Below, in pieces: positions 10,464-19,268 of a stretch of DNA of 64,000 nucleotides. The position numbers were made by a program, and so were the translations under genes. Position 1 is the first letter of the stretch. Each line of letters opens with the position of its first letter. The notes beneath the pieces were generated by a model. That model searched no databases. It was not told where the DNA came from and saw only the letters and a program-made list of their open reading frames with translations. The stretch is from Euglena gracilis (taxonomy: Eukaryota > Euglenida > Euglenophyceae > Euglenales): positions 14,186,166-14,250,165 of the forward strand of contig CP154956.1 in the NCBI GenBank assembly GCA_039621445.1, read 5' to 3'.

Positions 10464-10890
10464 CGTACCAGGGGGGGTACCTCTGCGGGGTTTTACCGCT
10501 TGACAAATTTGACACCGTTGCGCTATTCACAAACAGCGTGAGGAAAGCTCTTTCTCGCTCAGGGTTGTGCAATACCTGCGGTCAACCAGCGAAAGAAGTT
10601 TGGGGGCCCCAGGGTGACCGTGGTTGTGATAACACAAAATCACATCGTCAACCAGGTCCTGGGGGTACAATATTTGTAACCCGATTCATTACGAAAAACC
10701 AACCGTAAAGGTGAAAGAGTGTAATTGTCCAGCACTTCGCCATTACGAAGTCTGGTGACAATGGTGTCATACACCGGATCAGGACTATAATCCCATTCGC
10801 GAAAGAACAGTGGGGAAGGGGACTCCGTGCGCGTAATACGCCGTGGTCCGGACGTGCTTCCACGTCGGCGCCTTCCACGCACTGGTGCGA
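10464..10890 (-). pseudogene. Element B integrase N-terminal H2C2 zinc finger
   Basis: In one minus-strand frame, DDVILCYHNHGHPGAPKLL supplies the paired histidines with the usual GHPG, and RCQICQAVKP supplies Cys-x2-Cys about 30 residues later. A TGA interrupts the frame between SRCL and IAQRC. The upstream part (10,640-10,890) is a connector from RNase H with the segment NYTLSPLRLVFRN. Confidence 0.7.
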
Positions 10891-11588
10891 CTAGGAATAG
10901 TTGTGAAACGGGAAAAGAATCCAAAGATTGTCCGCAGCGTCGTTTCGACGTGAGTATTCGTCAGCTTCCTGACTTCCATGAAAAGTCGCGTCTCCCTCAT
11001 CCGGGTTCCCAGGGTAATACCAAGGGGCCCGACTGAGCTGATCCGCTACTTTTTGTGTGTGACCAGGGGTATAAATTACCACAAGGTTGAATTGACTCAA
11101 GAACTCATGCCATCTGCATCGCCTTCCGACCGATGACATGGCCTTGTTCAAATCCTCGGTGTACCAGTGTTGGAGACTCTCATGATCGGTCTTGACGAGG
11201 ATCTGGACGAGGCTGCTGGCGACCCAGCTGCGACTTTTCTGGAGTATAAGCACGATTGCGTAGGTTTCCTTCTCGCGTATACTCCACTTGACTTGACCTT
11301 TACCGTCGTCGCTCTGTAGCTTTCTGCTGAAGAAAGCAACAGGTCGGAGTTCATTCGCCGCGTTTTGCTGGCTAAGAACTCCGCCAACAGCGTAATCGCT
11401 GCGTCGACTTCCAGCACATATGGTTTGTATGGGTCGGCAATTTCGAGGACAACATTCTCCAAAAGCAAAACCTTGATTTTCTCAAGGGCCTCGCGCATTT
11501 GGTCATCCCAAATGACTTTGGTGTTGTCAACAGCCCGATTTTTGAGCTGTTTGGTGAGGGGCACCGCGATTTTCGCGAAGTCCCTCAT
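10891..11588 (-). pseudogene. Element B RNase H
   Basis: First half (11,588 to ~11,400): FAKIAVPLTKQLKN and PYVLEVDAA, the first catalytic Asp context. After a frameshift the second half (11,253 onward) reads LVKTDHESLQHWY (catalytic Asp), then VVIYTPGHTQKVADQLSR (last catalytic region). The glutamate-bearing helix is split across the frame change near 11,270. It would remove RNA from the RNA:DNA hybrid. Confidence 0.85.
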
Positions 11589-12303
11589 ATATCGCGTAAT
11601 ATTGGGCTAATCCCAAAAATCCCTGGAGGTGAGTAATCGTTTTGATTACCTCAGGGGTCCATTTCTTAATGGCCTCGAGTTTACTCGGAGCGGCTTTCCG
11701 CTGTCCATTGCTGAGGATGTGACCGCAAAATTTTATAAGTATCCGAAACAAATGCATTTTCGCGCCTTTCGCGAAAAGCACATGTTTTTGGAAAGCGGTT
11801 AATACCGCGCAAACATGGTGGAAGTGAGTGTCGAGGATATCCTCGCTCGATTTTGCGGATGGTGGTGGTGTTCCCACCAGCACATCATCAATGTACACAA
11901 TGGCAAACGGTAAATCGCGTAGAACCCATTGTATCATGCGTTGAAACATGGCTGGGCCATTATTAACACCCATGTGGAGTACCGTCCATTGGTACACACC
12001 CTTGGATGTCACGAATGCCGTGTACGGTTGGGAGTCGGGGTGCAAGTGCATTTGGTCAAAACCGTCCTCCAGATCGAAAATTGACCACAACCGGTTTTCC
12101 GATTGTTTGGTCATCAAATCCTCGATCAGGTGGAGCGGGAAGGGATCATCCCTTGTCTGGGAGTTCAGGTACCGGTAATCCAGCACCAGTCTCCATTTCT
12201 TCTGACGTGAGGGGTCCGGGGGTTTAGGAACAACAAATGCCTGGGATGTCCACTCGCTTTTCGAGGGTACAATCCACTTGCGCTGAATAAGCTTCTCAAT
12301 CAT
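11527..12303 (-). CDS. Element B reverse transcriptase
   Basis: The uninterrupted frame carries all core RT blocks: FVVPKPPDPSRQKKWRLVLD, LWSIFDLEDGFDQMHL, VLHMGVNNGPAMFQRM, catalytic AIVYIDDVLVG (YIDD) and FCGHILSNGQ, then the thumb segment LQGFLGLAQYY. The final ~20 residues run out of frame into RNase H at ~11,590. Length and block spacing are normal for Ty3/gypsy. It copies the element RNA into cDNA. Confidence 0.92.
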   Translation of the reverse strand: MIEKLIQRKWIVPSKSEWTSQAFVVPKPPDPSRQKKWRLVLDYRYLNSQTRDDPFPLHLIEDLMTKQSENRLWSIFDLEDGFDQMHLHPDSQPYTAFVTSKGVYQWTVLHMGVNNGPAMFQRMIQWVLRDLPFAIVYIDDVLVGTPPPSAKSSEDILDTHFHHVCAVLTAFQKHVLFAKGAKMHLFRILIKFCGHILSNGQRKAAPSKLEAIKKWTPEVIKTITHLQGFLGLAQYYAIYEGLRENRGAPHQTAQKSGC

Positions 12304-12345
12304 TTCATTGAGAGCTTGTTCGCGTTCTCCCGAACAACGAAAAAA

Positions 12346-12721
12346 TTACCGGTGCATTGGTTTAGCTCCCTCCTTAAGCTCGATCTTACAAACACCGAAC
12401 TGACCGCGTATCACGGGGTCGATGTCGCACGCGTATACTGTATTTTCCAGCACACCGTGAACTTCGCGGGTAATCCGCGAACAGAATTGGGCTGACTTAG
12501 GATGCTGAACTGCACTCTCGATGACTGCGGAAACCACCAGGGTATCCCGGGGGCTACCGAGTTTCCTCGGCACCGCGAATTCGGACATTCCGAATGCATC
12601 GAAGAAAGAAACATACACAAAAAGTGATTTCCTGCAAGGGTGGTAATATTTTACCACAAAAATCCTCAAAAATCGGTACATTAATGGGTAAATCCCACCA
12701 ATGAAAACACACATACAATAG
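12346..12721 (-). pseudogene. Element B unrecognised segment between DAM-like domain and RT
   Basis: The minus-strand frame continues to a stop at 12,346 and includes FDAFGMSEFAVPRKLGSPRD and ITREVHGVLENTVYACDIDP before a charged KIELKEGAKP end. It lies where gypsy elements have the protease-RT connector. I do not recognise a domain. A frame change is needed to enter RT. Confidence 0.35.
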
Positions 12722-13555
12722 TTAGGTGAACCATTCTGCTTCCGGAATGGTGGGTATGAGAATAACTCCACGGGCTTCATCCCGCAGAGTTTTCTCAACC
12801 ACACATTCGAGAAGTGTTGGGGGAGGGTGCATCCATAACACCGTATCACCCCAGAATTTATCAAATGCGTTGGAGCGTTGTGACCAATGACGTGGCAAAC
12901 GGGCATGTGCATTGGATGAAAAGGCATCGATTTCCAATGCCAAATCAAAGGAATCAGCCAATGTCGCGATTTTGGAAAACCATTGTTCCAAAATGCGATA
13001 TTGATCAAAATTGAAAGCATTCCATACGCGTTTCGCATATTCATGCACCCGATTTCCGGGTTGGAGTGACGAAACACAGTGAATGGATCCACAAACATGC
13101 GGGCTGTCTTCCACTACCTCAAGGGTTAATCCCAAGGGAGTTTGAACAGGCTGGGGTTTTCCCCATTCCGTATCAAATCCGTACCAAGTGTGATCGCGGT
13201 TAAAATTAGGAATGACGCTTTTCGCGTTTCCAAACAACGAGGCTAATCCGCGTTGTTGGAGTACTCGGTGTATCTCCGCGCATTGCGGGCTACAACCAAG
13301 TGTATCCTTGGGTGTGGATTCCGTTTTCGGAATAGCGATTAGTGTCGGATTTTGAACTAAACATCCACAATCGAAATCCGATTGGGTGGAAATTCTCCTG
13401 CAGTGCACACATTGGAAGGAAGTGTGGTGGTGTGACGGGTGTGCGTGTAAGTGGGTGTCGATGGCATTAGCCGGTGAGTCTTGTACAGGTGTGCCTGGAT
13501 TCGGCACAACTGGTGGGAAACGTAGTGGTGGTGTGGCTGGGCGACTACTCGACAC
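12722..13555 (-). CDS. Element B DAM-like (N6-adenine methyltransferase-type) domain between protease and RT
   Basis: The 277-codon frame is open. Near residues 47-90 are Cys pairs (CVHC, CGC, CSPQC) that could bind zinc. The C-terminal 80 residues have a distinctive pattern: a DAFSSNAHARLPRHW segment, then AFDKFWGDTVLWMHPPP, then ECVVEKTLRD, then GVILIPTIPEAEWF. This order (DxFA..N..LPR, WxNPPF-like loop, amphipathic helix, VLIxPxWP..W) is what I know from the DAM-type domains of DIRS-like retroelements and phage N6-adenine methyltransferases, where the NPP(F/Y) loop contacts the target adenine. Here that loop reads HPPP (~12,818-12,829), so activity is doubtful. Assignment is by motif pattern only. 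Confidence 0.5.
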   Translation of the reverse strand: MSSSRPATPPLRFPPVVPNPGTPVQDSPANAIDTHLHAHPSHHHTSFQCVHCRRISTQSDFDCGCLVQNPTLIAIPKTESTPKDTLGCSPQCAEIHRVLQQRGLASLFGNAKSVIPNFNRDHTWYGFDTEWGKPQPVQTPLGLTLEVVEDSPHVCGSIHCVSSLQPGNRVHEYAKRVWNAFNFDQYRILEQWFSKIATLADSFDLALEIDAFSSNAHARLPRHWSQRSNAFDKFWGDTVLWMHPPPTLLECVVEKTLRDEARGVILIPTIPEAEWFT

Positions 13556-14394
13556 CGTACGTACTGCAGGCCTTTGGGCTTTCGTCTTGAAACCCAGTGA
13601 AACGGCGGGGGTACGCTACTCGCTTGCCCTACCTCATGTGGAACGCATGTAGGTGTGTCATTGGGTAGGGGGGAGGCTTTCTCCGTACCCCGGTTGTGGA
13701 AAACGGTGGTTGGTGTGGTGGATAACGGAGTTGCCATTGTGGGTAACGGTGTTGGAAAAGTGGTGGTCGTCATGGTTGACGCCAACGGTGATGGTGGTTT
13801 GGGTGTCATTGCGGTGTTGGGTGCTGTGCGCAAACCGTGGGAGTGGCAATCCACAAACAATCGGTACTGGCGTAAAAATGGGTATCCCAAAATTACGTCA
13901 GACCCGTGAAATCCGGACTCGTAATCACAAATATTGGTGAAATGTTGTAATTGTGGGGGGTGTGAGTGATGCTTGGGGATGATGGGCAAGAGTATCTCGA
14001 GCACACATCCCAAATCACCACCGCACATGGGGGTGTTATCCGCGCTTGTAATTTTGATCGGTTTCTTGGCACTTACAAAGAGCGGAGTCGGTATCAACCC
14101 GAACCGAAAGAGCAGTGCAATGCGACAACCAGTGTCAATTAAAATTTTTACTTTGGTGGAGAAATTTTGAATGCGGATTTCCGCTTGGACGAGTAATTCC
14201 ATTGGTGGTACGCAAAGTGAAGGGTCTGGCTGAAATACGTTTGCATGCCAACTTTCCCATGAACCCTTTCCGACTTTTCTCAGCATTCCGAGCGAAAATG
14301 TGGAGTGGGGGGTAGGGGACCCGAAATAATTCCGGGTACTGACCGTGAAGGCGGATGGGCAGGGGGGGCAAGGTTGATCAGGTCTTACCTCCAT
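13357..14394 (-). CDS. Element B aspartic protease with Pro/Thr-rich tail
   Basis: The 345-codon frame is open. A retropepsin core starts at MELLVQAEI; the catalytic motif reads KILIDTGCR (Cys replaces the more usual Ala/Ser), with GSDVILGYPFL ~90 residues later as the second conserved strand. After the core comes a ~130-residue tail rich in Pro, Thr and His, without recognisable structure. The protease would process the polyprotein. The tail frame overlaps the next coding segment at 13,357-13,555 in another frame, so one of the two readings there is spurious; the downstream domain is the better candidate. Confidence 0.7.
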   Translation of the reverse strand: MEVRPDQPCPPCPSAFTVSTRNYFGSPTPHSTFSLGMLRKVGKGSWESWHANVFQPDPSLCVPPMELLVQAEIRIQNFSTKVKILIDTGCRIALLFRFGLIPTPLFVSAKKPIKITSADNTPMCGGDLGCVLEILLPIIPKHHSHPPQLQHFTNICDYESGFHGSDVILGYPFLRQYRLFVDCHSHGLRTAPNTAMTPKPPSPLASTMTTTTFPTPLPTMATPLSTTPTTVFHNRGTEKASPLPNDTPTCVPHEVGQASSVPPPFHWVSRRKPKGLQYVRCRVVAQPHHHYVSHQLCRIQAHLYKTHRLMPSTPTYTHTRHTTTLPSNVCTAGEFPPNRISIVDV

Positions 14395-14883
14395 CTGTTC
14401 ATCAGCCCAGATGTCAGTGCCCTCGGACCTCGGGCTCCCCTACTCCAAATCCGAACCGGCCGCATAGCCGGCAACGGACTTTTTGGTGGAATAGATGGAA
14501 TTCAATGAAGGCACCGCCATTCGGGCCTCATTAAACTCCCCGTCCGAGGTCACATCCCACTCCCTGCCCGAAGCCGGGGTGTCCTCCTCCAAACAAGAAA
14601 TCTTGAAACCGACTTTTTGCCGGTTGGAGGGATTACCACGGTCCTCGCGGCGCTTACCGCGATTTCCGTAGCCGGGCCGGGAGGAACGAGATCTGGGACA
14701 TTTGGAAGAGTGGTGGTCCTTGGAACCGCAAAGTGAACAACGGGATTTGTTGTGGCATTCCGCATAACGGGGAGAACGGTATTCCGTTCGACCGTCAAAC
14801 CGTCGTGGTGAACGGGTTTGCCATCGACTATGACCAGTGTACCGGTGTTTCCCCGGTGACTCGCGCGAAGAGGATGATCCACT

Positions 14884-15402
14884 TCACGAACGAGATCCTG
14901 AAGAGTCCCGATTGAAATACCGTTTCCGGGTAGGGAGACCAGGTGACCGACCGCGAGAAGGACGGGTTTCCCGACCATCACGCGATGGTGACTTGGGCCT
15001 ACTACCGCTAAAGCGGTGCTCCGAAGACCGTGAAACTCCCGATTGACGTGAAAACGCCGAGGAACCCGATCCCCGTGGGGAGGTCGAGCCCCTTGGGCTT
15101 CCAATGCGCTTTCGCGCATCGGGATTCGGGCATTCCTGAGACATGTGACCAGATTTGTCACACAAAAAGCACAGTTTATCCGTGCCTTGGTCCGAAGAAC
15201 GCTGATTCCGCGTTTTCGGTCCCGTGGTGGGTGATCTCGGTGACATGGGTGATTTTTGAAACGCATTAACCGCACCCCCAGGGATTCCCGCGGTGGGATG
15301 CGTTTGGAAAGCGGACTGTATTTGTTCCAAGACTTGTGTGAGCTTGAGTTGCTTTGACACGTAATTCCAACGTTGGGCAAGAGTCATCACATGCCTCGCC
15401 AA
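14884..15402 (-). pseudogene. Element B nucleocapsid with CCHC zinc knuckle
   Basis: This contains C-x2-C-x4-H-x4-C: CFLCDKSGHMSQEC, at ~15,130-15,172. It is preceded by a helical segment (MTLAQRWNYVSKQL) that completes the capsid domain and followed by a long Ser/Arg/Gly-rich basic tail. CCHC knuckles bind element RNA during packaging. The basic tail continues to ~14,550 in shifting frames. Confidence 0.75.
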
Positions 15403-15960
15403 CTCCTCGCGATGGCTTCACGAGGGATGGTGTGAAATGCAACAAAACCGCATCGAATTGTTCGCGCATTTGCTTCTCGCTAAGTTCATCAACTTTGGAA
15501 GCAAGTGCTAACCATTTGGCATACCAAAGGTCAATGGATTTCCATTTGCGATCCGATGGCGCGCATTGTAGCCATTTCTTCTCCAGGGTAATCCTGGTGA
15601 CCAATCTTGAGTTGGTTGAAGCGTATTGCTCCACCAGGTCATCGAATGATACGCCATTACGTATCACCAAATTGCGTGCGCGTTCTCGCTCCTGCCTCGG
15701 TAGGCAATCGATGAACTCCATCTTGACTACCTCGGGCTTCGGGTCTTGGGTGGGTCCCTTTAGTGCCCAGCAGTACTGCCAGTCCCGAAAAAATTGTCTC
15801 CATGTGGTTGGATCCCCGTCCCATTGGGGTTTCACTTGTTCGCGATTGCGATGGTGCCCTTGAAGTCTCTCTGAGTAACCCGCTGACCCTCGGTGGTATT
15901 CCAGGGGTTTGGGTCCGGGTAATTCTTAACACCAAACGCGTTTCGCGGATTTTGTGCTCC
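15266..15960 (-). pseudogene. Element B gag capsid-like region
   Basis: The frame reads KPQWDGDPTTWRQFFRDW, then DCLPRQERERARNLVI, then DDLVEQYAS and a helical C-terminal half. This resembles gag capsid domains of Ty3/gypsy elements (a W-rich first helix followed by a 'sum of lengths and partition' region). About 45 further residues of Asn/Pro/Thr-rich sequence precede it in a different frame, separated by an indel near 15,845. A second indel near 15,400 leads into the zinc-knuckle frame. Confidence 0.6.
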
Positions 15961-16239
15961 ATGTGTACCCCGTGCAGTATTTCCCGCACCAAGTGTAGGG
16001 GTGGCAGGATTTTCCTGCGGGAATTGCGAAAAATGTGGTGAAACTCTCCTGGTGGGGCGGGTTTCCCGCCAAAAACCCGATGGGTGATCTGGTAATTCAG
16101 ACTCCGTTTATGGTTGGTATGATCGCGAATGCGACACATGACCAATACCAGGTGTCGGGTGTTGGCTCATTCCTTGTACAAGGTTGGAATGTTGAATTTA
16201 TTGGTGGAGACTCGATTTTTCGAGCAGTGGATCAATTTT

Positions 16240-16653
16240 TTAATCGGAAATGTCCTGTGAAAAGTGGGTTTGTGGTGTGGGCAAATGCAGAGGTGGTACA
16301 ATTGACGTTTTTGCGGGTGGTTGTACCAAATTCGCGGTGGACGTAGGGATTCCTACTCCAGAAATGGTAATTTGAGAACGCGATTCCGGGACATTTGGAA
16401 TACCAACCGCAGCGCTTACCGCGGTGGGTGGTGGCATAACCGGTACCGGAGTGGACATTTTATCCAAATTCGCGGACAAGTCATGCACCGTTTCTTCCAA
16501 ATGTTCCACCAACTGGAGTTGGCCGCAAATACGGTCAACCTCAGTCTCCAAATGCCTAATGCGTTTGCGGTAACGGGAAAAATCGTCCAAGTGTGGCAAC
16601 TTTTCAGAAACCAAGTGAAAATCTTGGACAAGTTGTCCTTTGGACTCCTCCAC
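16240..16653 (-). pseudogene. Element B gag N-terminal coiled coil
   Basis: This 137-codon frame starts MEESKGQLVQDF. Residues ~20-65 form a heptad-patterned helix (YRKRIRHLETEVDRI then LQLVEHLEETVHDL), followed by a Pro/Ser/Thr-rich tail. It sits directly inside the 5' LTR, as expected for the start of gag. It ends in a stop, after which the next gag piece lies in another frame. Confidence 0.5.
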
Positions 16654-16797
16654 ATTCCGGAGTTAACCCGCAAGTGCTTTTATTGCATTTGAGACAATTT
16701 GCAATTGGTGAGGTGATTTGGTGGGGGTTTCCGCGGTGGTGCGCGAATTTTCCGCATTTGGCTTTTCCAACAACGCAGAAATTCGTCCATCCAACCG

Positions 16798-17045
16798 TTT
16801 CTTCTGGAGTCAAGTTCGACTGTTCTGAGGGTTTTTCCCTCTGACAAAACCAATGGTCAAACTTGGAATTGGTGACAGTGAAGAATACCACCTGTGGGGG
16901 AAGGAGAGAAAGGTGCTGACGTGTCCAGGGGCAGATCCCAGAAGGTTCTGCCACGATCTTACCAACTGTGGTTTCCACAGTGGTGCGACCGTCACAGAAC
17001 CCACTCTGCAGATATCCTACAGAGCTGGGACGTGCCTGGTACACA
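16798..17045 (-). repeat. Element B 5' LTR (right end), rearranged
   Basis: Two blocks are shared with the left LTR, separated here by a ~92-base segment absent from the left copy, which has only ~13 bases there. On the inner side the homology stops abruptly at 16,798. Unequal LTRs mean either an old insertion with later indels or a recombinant element. Confidence 0.6.
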
Positions 17046-17051
17046 AGAAGA
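17046..17051. repeat. Target-site duplication, right copy
   Basis: This is the second AGAAGA copy, directly adjoining the TACACA end of element B. The true duplication could be 5 bp (AGAAG), the usual size for Ty3/gypsy, with one base matching by chance. Confidence 0.75.
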
Positions 17052-17790
17052 CGCGGCCGTCGAACTCCTTGAGGATCTCTGCGCGGAGCTGGACGGCCAG
17101 CGGGTGCTGCTCCTCCGCCTCGGCCGTGACCACCCCCCGGACTTCCTTCGCCTCCTTCACCGCGTCGATCAGCACCTTGGCCACCATTGCCTCCTCCTCG
17201 GCGTCCAGGGTCTCGTCCTCCTCGTCTCCGTCGGGGCCGTTGGCCCCGACGGTGAGCCTCATCTTCCTCACCTCGGCCTCCATCTCCTCCTCCACTTCGG
17301 ACGGCATGCGGGACAACGGCGACGGGCTGCGGGCTCGGACGGTCGCGTGGGTGCGTGTGCTCGGCGCTGCGATCTCGCTTGCTTCGGTGCCGGCGATGAC
17401 CCATCGGGGGTCGTCGTGGAGCTGGAGTGCATCCCGCCAGGGTTGCACATCCGGCCTGTGCTCCTTCAGCCAGGGGTAACCCAGAATCAGTTCACACCCT
17501 ATATCACCGTCATGGACGGTGATCTGCCTGTGCCACCTCTTCACTCCTCCACTCCTCTCTCCTTCACTCCTCGCGGTGAACATCAGGAGGACGTCCGCCT
17601 CGTTGCTGCCGCCCGCCAGCAGGTCGCCGTTCACGGTCCGCAGCAGCAGCGGTCGCTCGCTGCGGCGGAAATATCCGTTCGGGAACAAGTCCCGACGGAT
17701 CAGCGATGTCTGCGCCCCCGTGTCGATGAGGGCCTTCGCCTTCTCCTACCGGCCGTCGATCTCGATGACCACATCCAGCATCAGCTGGTA
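17052..17790 (-). pseudogene. Element A aspartic protease and start of the RT connection
   Basis: The catalytic motif reads ALIDTGAQTSL, at ~17,705-17,735. It is followed ~70 residues later by the hydrophobic ELILGYPWL segment, the usual second landmark of a retropepsin. A TAG codon lies just before it, between IDGR and EKAKALIDTGA, in frame on both sides. After the protease come ~100 residues of acidic linker. The frame then reads EILKEFDGRVF, the conserved lead-in to a gypsy RT, and is cut by the insertion of element B. Such proteases release gag and pol products from the polyprotein. The copy is disrupted by the stop and by the insertion. Confidence 0.75.
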
Positions 17791-18154
17791 GCTGCCGCCC
17801 CGCCTCTCCATGCGGCCCACCTGGAAGGGCCGGCTCGGGCGGTACTGCCACGGGCGGACGGTGACCTTGTGGACCTTCCGCGGGGGGCGTGGCTCGTCGG
17901 CGGTGGTGGTGACTGGCTCGGCGGGTGGATCGTTGTGCGGCTCGGCGGGGGTGCACGATGCTTGGCGGGTGCATGAGGGTGATTGTCGGCGCGGAGCCCG
18001 GGACAGCGCCGCTGCTTGCGGGGGCAGCGCCGTCCGGCTTGGCGGTGTGGGGGCGGACGTGGGTGCGGGTGACAGCGACCGCGGTATCGCGCTGGGCGGC
18101 ACGGCTGCTTGGCGGGTTGGTGGGGTACGCTCGCACGGGTATCGGACGACTCCT

Positions 18155-18727
18155 TCGGGAATGCGATATGCCTGCTCTCGGGTGCCGCGCTGCTGGGATG
18201 CCCCACCCAGCTGCCGTCGGTGATGTCGCCGTCCATCTTGCTCCTCCACGATGTTCTCGCACTGGCCGTCGCACACGATGTCCTGCACGGGGGCCATGGA
18301 GTCCGCGATCCAGAGGCGTGTGGGCTTGCGATAGCCTCACGCCTCGAACATGCAGTAGTCCACGTCGACGTACTGCATGTCCTCGACGACGTTGCGGTGG
18401 CGGAGTTTCCCATAGCGGGGATTCTCCAGCCACCACCGGGACGGCCGCAGGTAGGCGATGATCTCCTTCGTCTTGCGGACCAGGAAGTCGGCCTTCCGCA
18501 GCCGCCGCCTCCTGGTCGTCATCGCGCTGGAGTACTCGGTGCACGGCGGCGAGGCGGCGACCAGCTCGAAGTCGCCGGGCCAGGACTCCTTCCAGTACCG
18601 CCAGCGCCGCACGTCCACCGTCTTGTACGCCTTCCACCGCGGGTCGGCGTCCACCGAGACGACGGAGTAGCCGAGCTTCTCCAGCGCCAGCTTCACCGAA
18701 CCCGTTCCGGAGAACAGGCAGTGCCCA
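18155..18727 (-). pseudogene. C5-cytosine DNA methyltransferase domain captured by element A (broken copy)
   Basis: This would transfer a methyl group from S-adenosylmethionine to cytosine in DNA. Motif I reads LFSGTGS, at ~18,705-18,727. The next strand ends SVDADP. Motif IV holds the catalytic cysteine in ASPPCTEYSSA (Cys codon ~18,541-18,543). Motif VI reads WLENP, followed by the family-typical YRKPTRLW after the VDYC strand. The compact ~190-residue size, TEYS after the PPC, ENP rather than ENV, and YRKPT match the small phage/large-DNA-virus type of C5 methyltransferase rather than Dnmt1/Dnmt3. A TGA at 18,337-18,339 interrupts the frame just before GYRKPT. Downstream, CDGQCENIV and then YRIPEGVV are conserved but sit in different frames, so at least two indels are present. 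The domain lies between gag and protease in the same orientation, so I infer it was part of the element's polyprotein. Confidence 0.82.
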
Positions 18728-19208
18728 CCTCTTCGGCGATGAGGTTGGCGGTGACGATGCGGCCGGCTTCGGTGCCGCCCGGAAAGAATGTGCGCTCTGC
18801 GGGGGGGACTGGGCGCTGGTTGCTGTGGGTGCGGAGCGTGGTGCCGCTGACGGCGCTGCTGATGGCGGGGTCAGCGTCGTCCGGCTTGGTGCGGACTGGC
18901 GGAGTGCTCGCTCCTGCTTCTGCCAGGCTGGGGGCGTCGCGGTGGCTCGATGCTGTGTGGACGATGACACGGACGCTGCTGGCTTGGCGGGGGGCGAGGA
19001 CTGCGCAGACGAGACCGGTCGCGCCGCAGACGGTTGCTCGGAACGACGGGACTTCTTCTGTAGCACGGACCAGTAGTTGTTTGTCGAAATCTGATGGGCT
19101 CCGCCTTGACCGTGTGCTTCTGGGCACGGTCTCTCCTCCTTGGGAGATATGGGGCTTGACGGGTCTGGGGGGCGTGCGGGGCTCTTGGGTGATTGCCCGC
19201 ACGCTCAT
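18728..19208 (-). other. Element A Ser/Thr/Pro/Arg-rich linker between gag tail and methyltransferase
   Basis: This is an open minus-strand frame of about 160 residues with no recognisable fold and low sequence complexity. It ends in a segment reading 'RIVTANLIAEEVGT', next to the methyltransferase motif I. A one-base frameshift near 18,720 is needed to pass from this frame into the methyltransferase. I infer that it is a flexible tether within a single polyprotein. Confidence 0.35.
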
Positions 19209-19268
19209 GCTGGCGTTGGGATTTGACGGCCGGCCCAGACCCCCATCCCTGGGGCCTGCGCGGCCCCG

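Larger units (their letters stand above)
2505..17045 (-). mobile_element. Element B: Ty3/gypsy chromovirus-like LTR retrotransposon nested in element A
   Basis: The minus-strand order is gag, CCHC knuckle, aspartic protease, DAM-like domain, RT, RNase H, integrase and chromodomain, then a long extra coding region. Outer ends are inverted (GTGTAC at the left, GTACACA at the right), bordered by the 6-bp AGAAGA repeat. The terminal ~150 bases are repeated in direct orientation at both ends. Frameshifts and stops occur in nearly every domain. GC content and codon choice differ from element A, and the element is full of short hairpins that A lacks. Confidence 0.85.
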
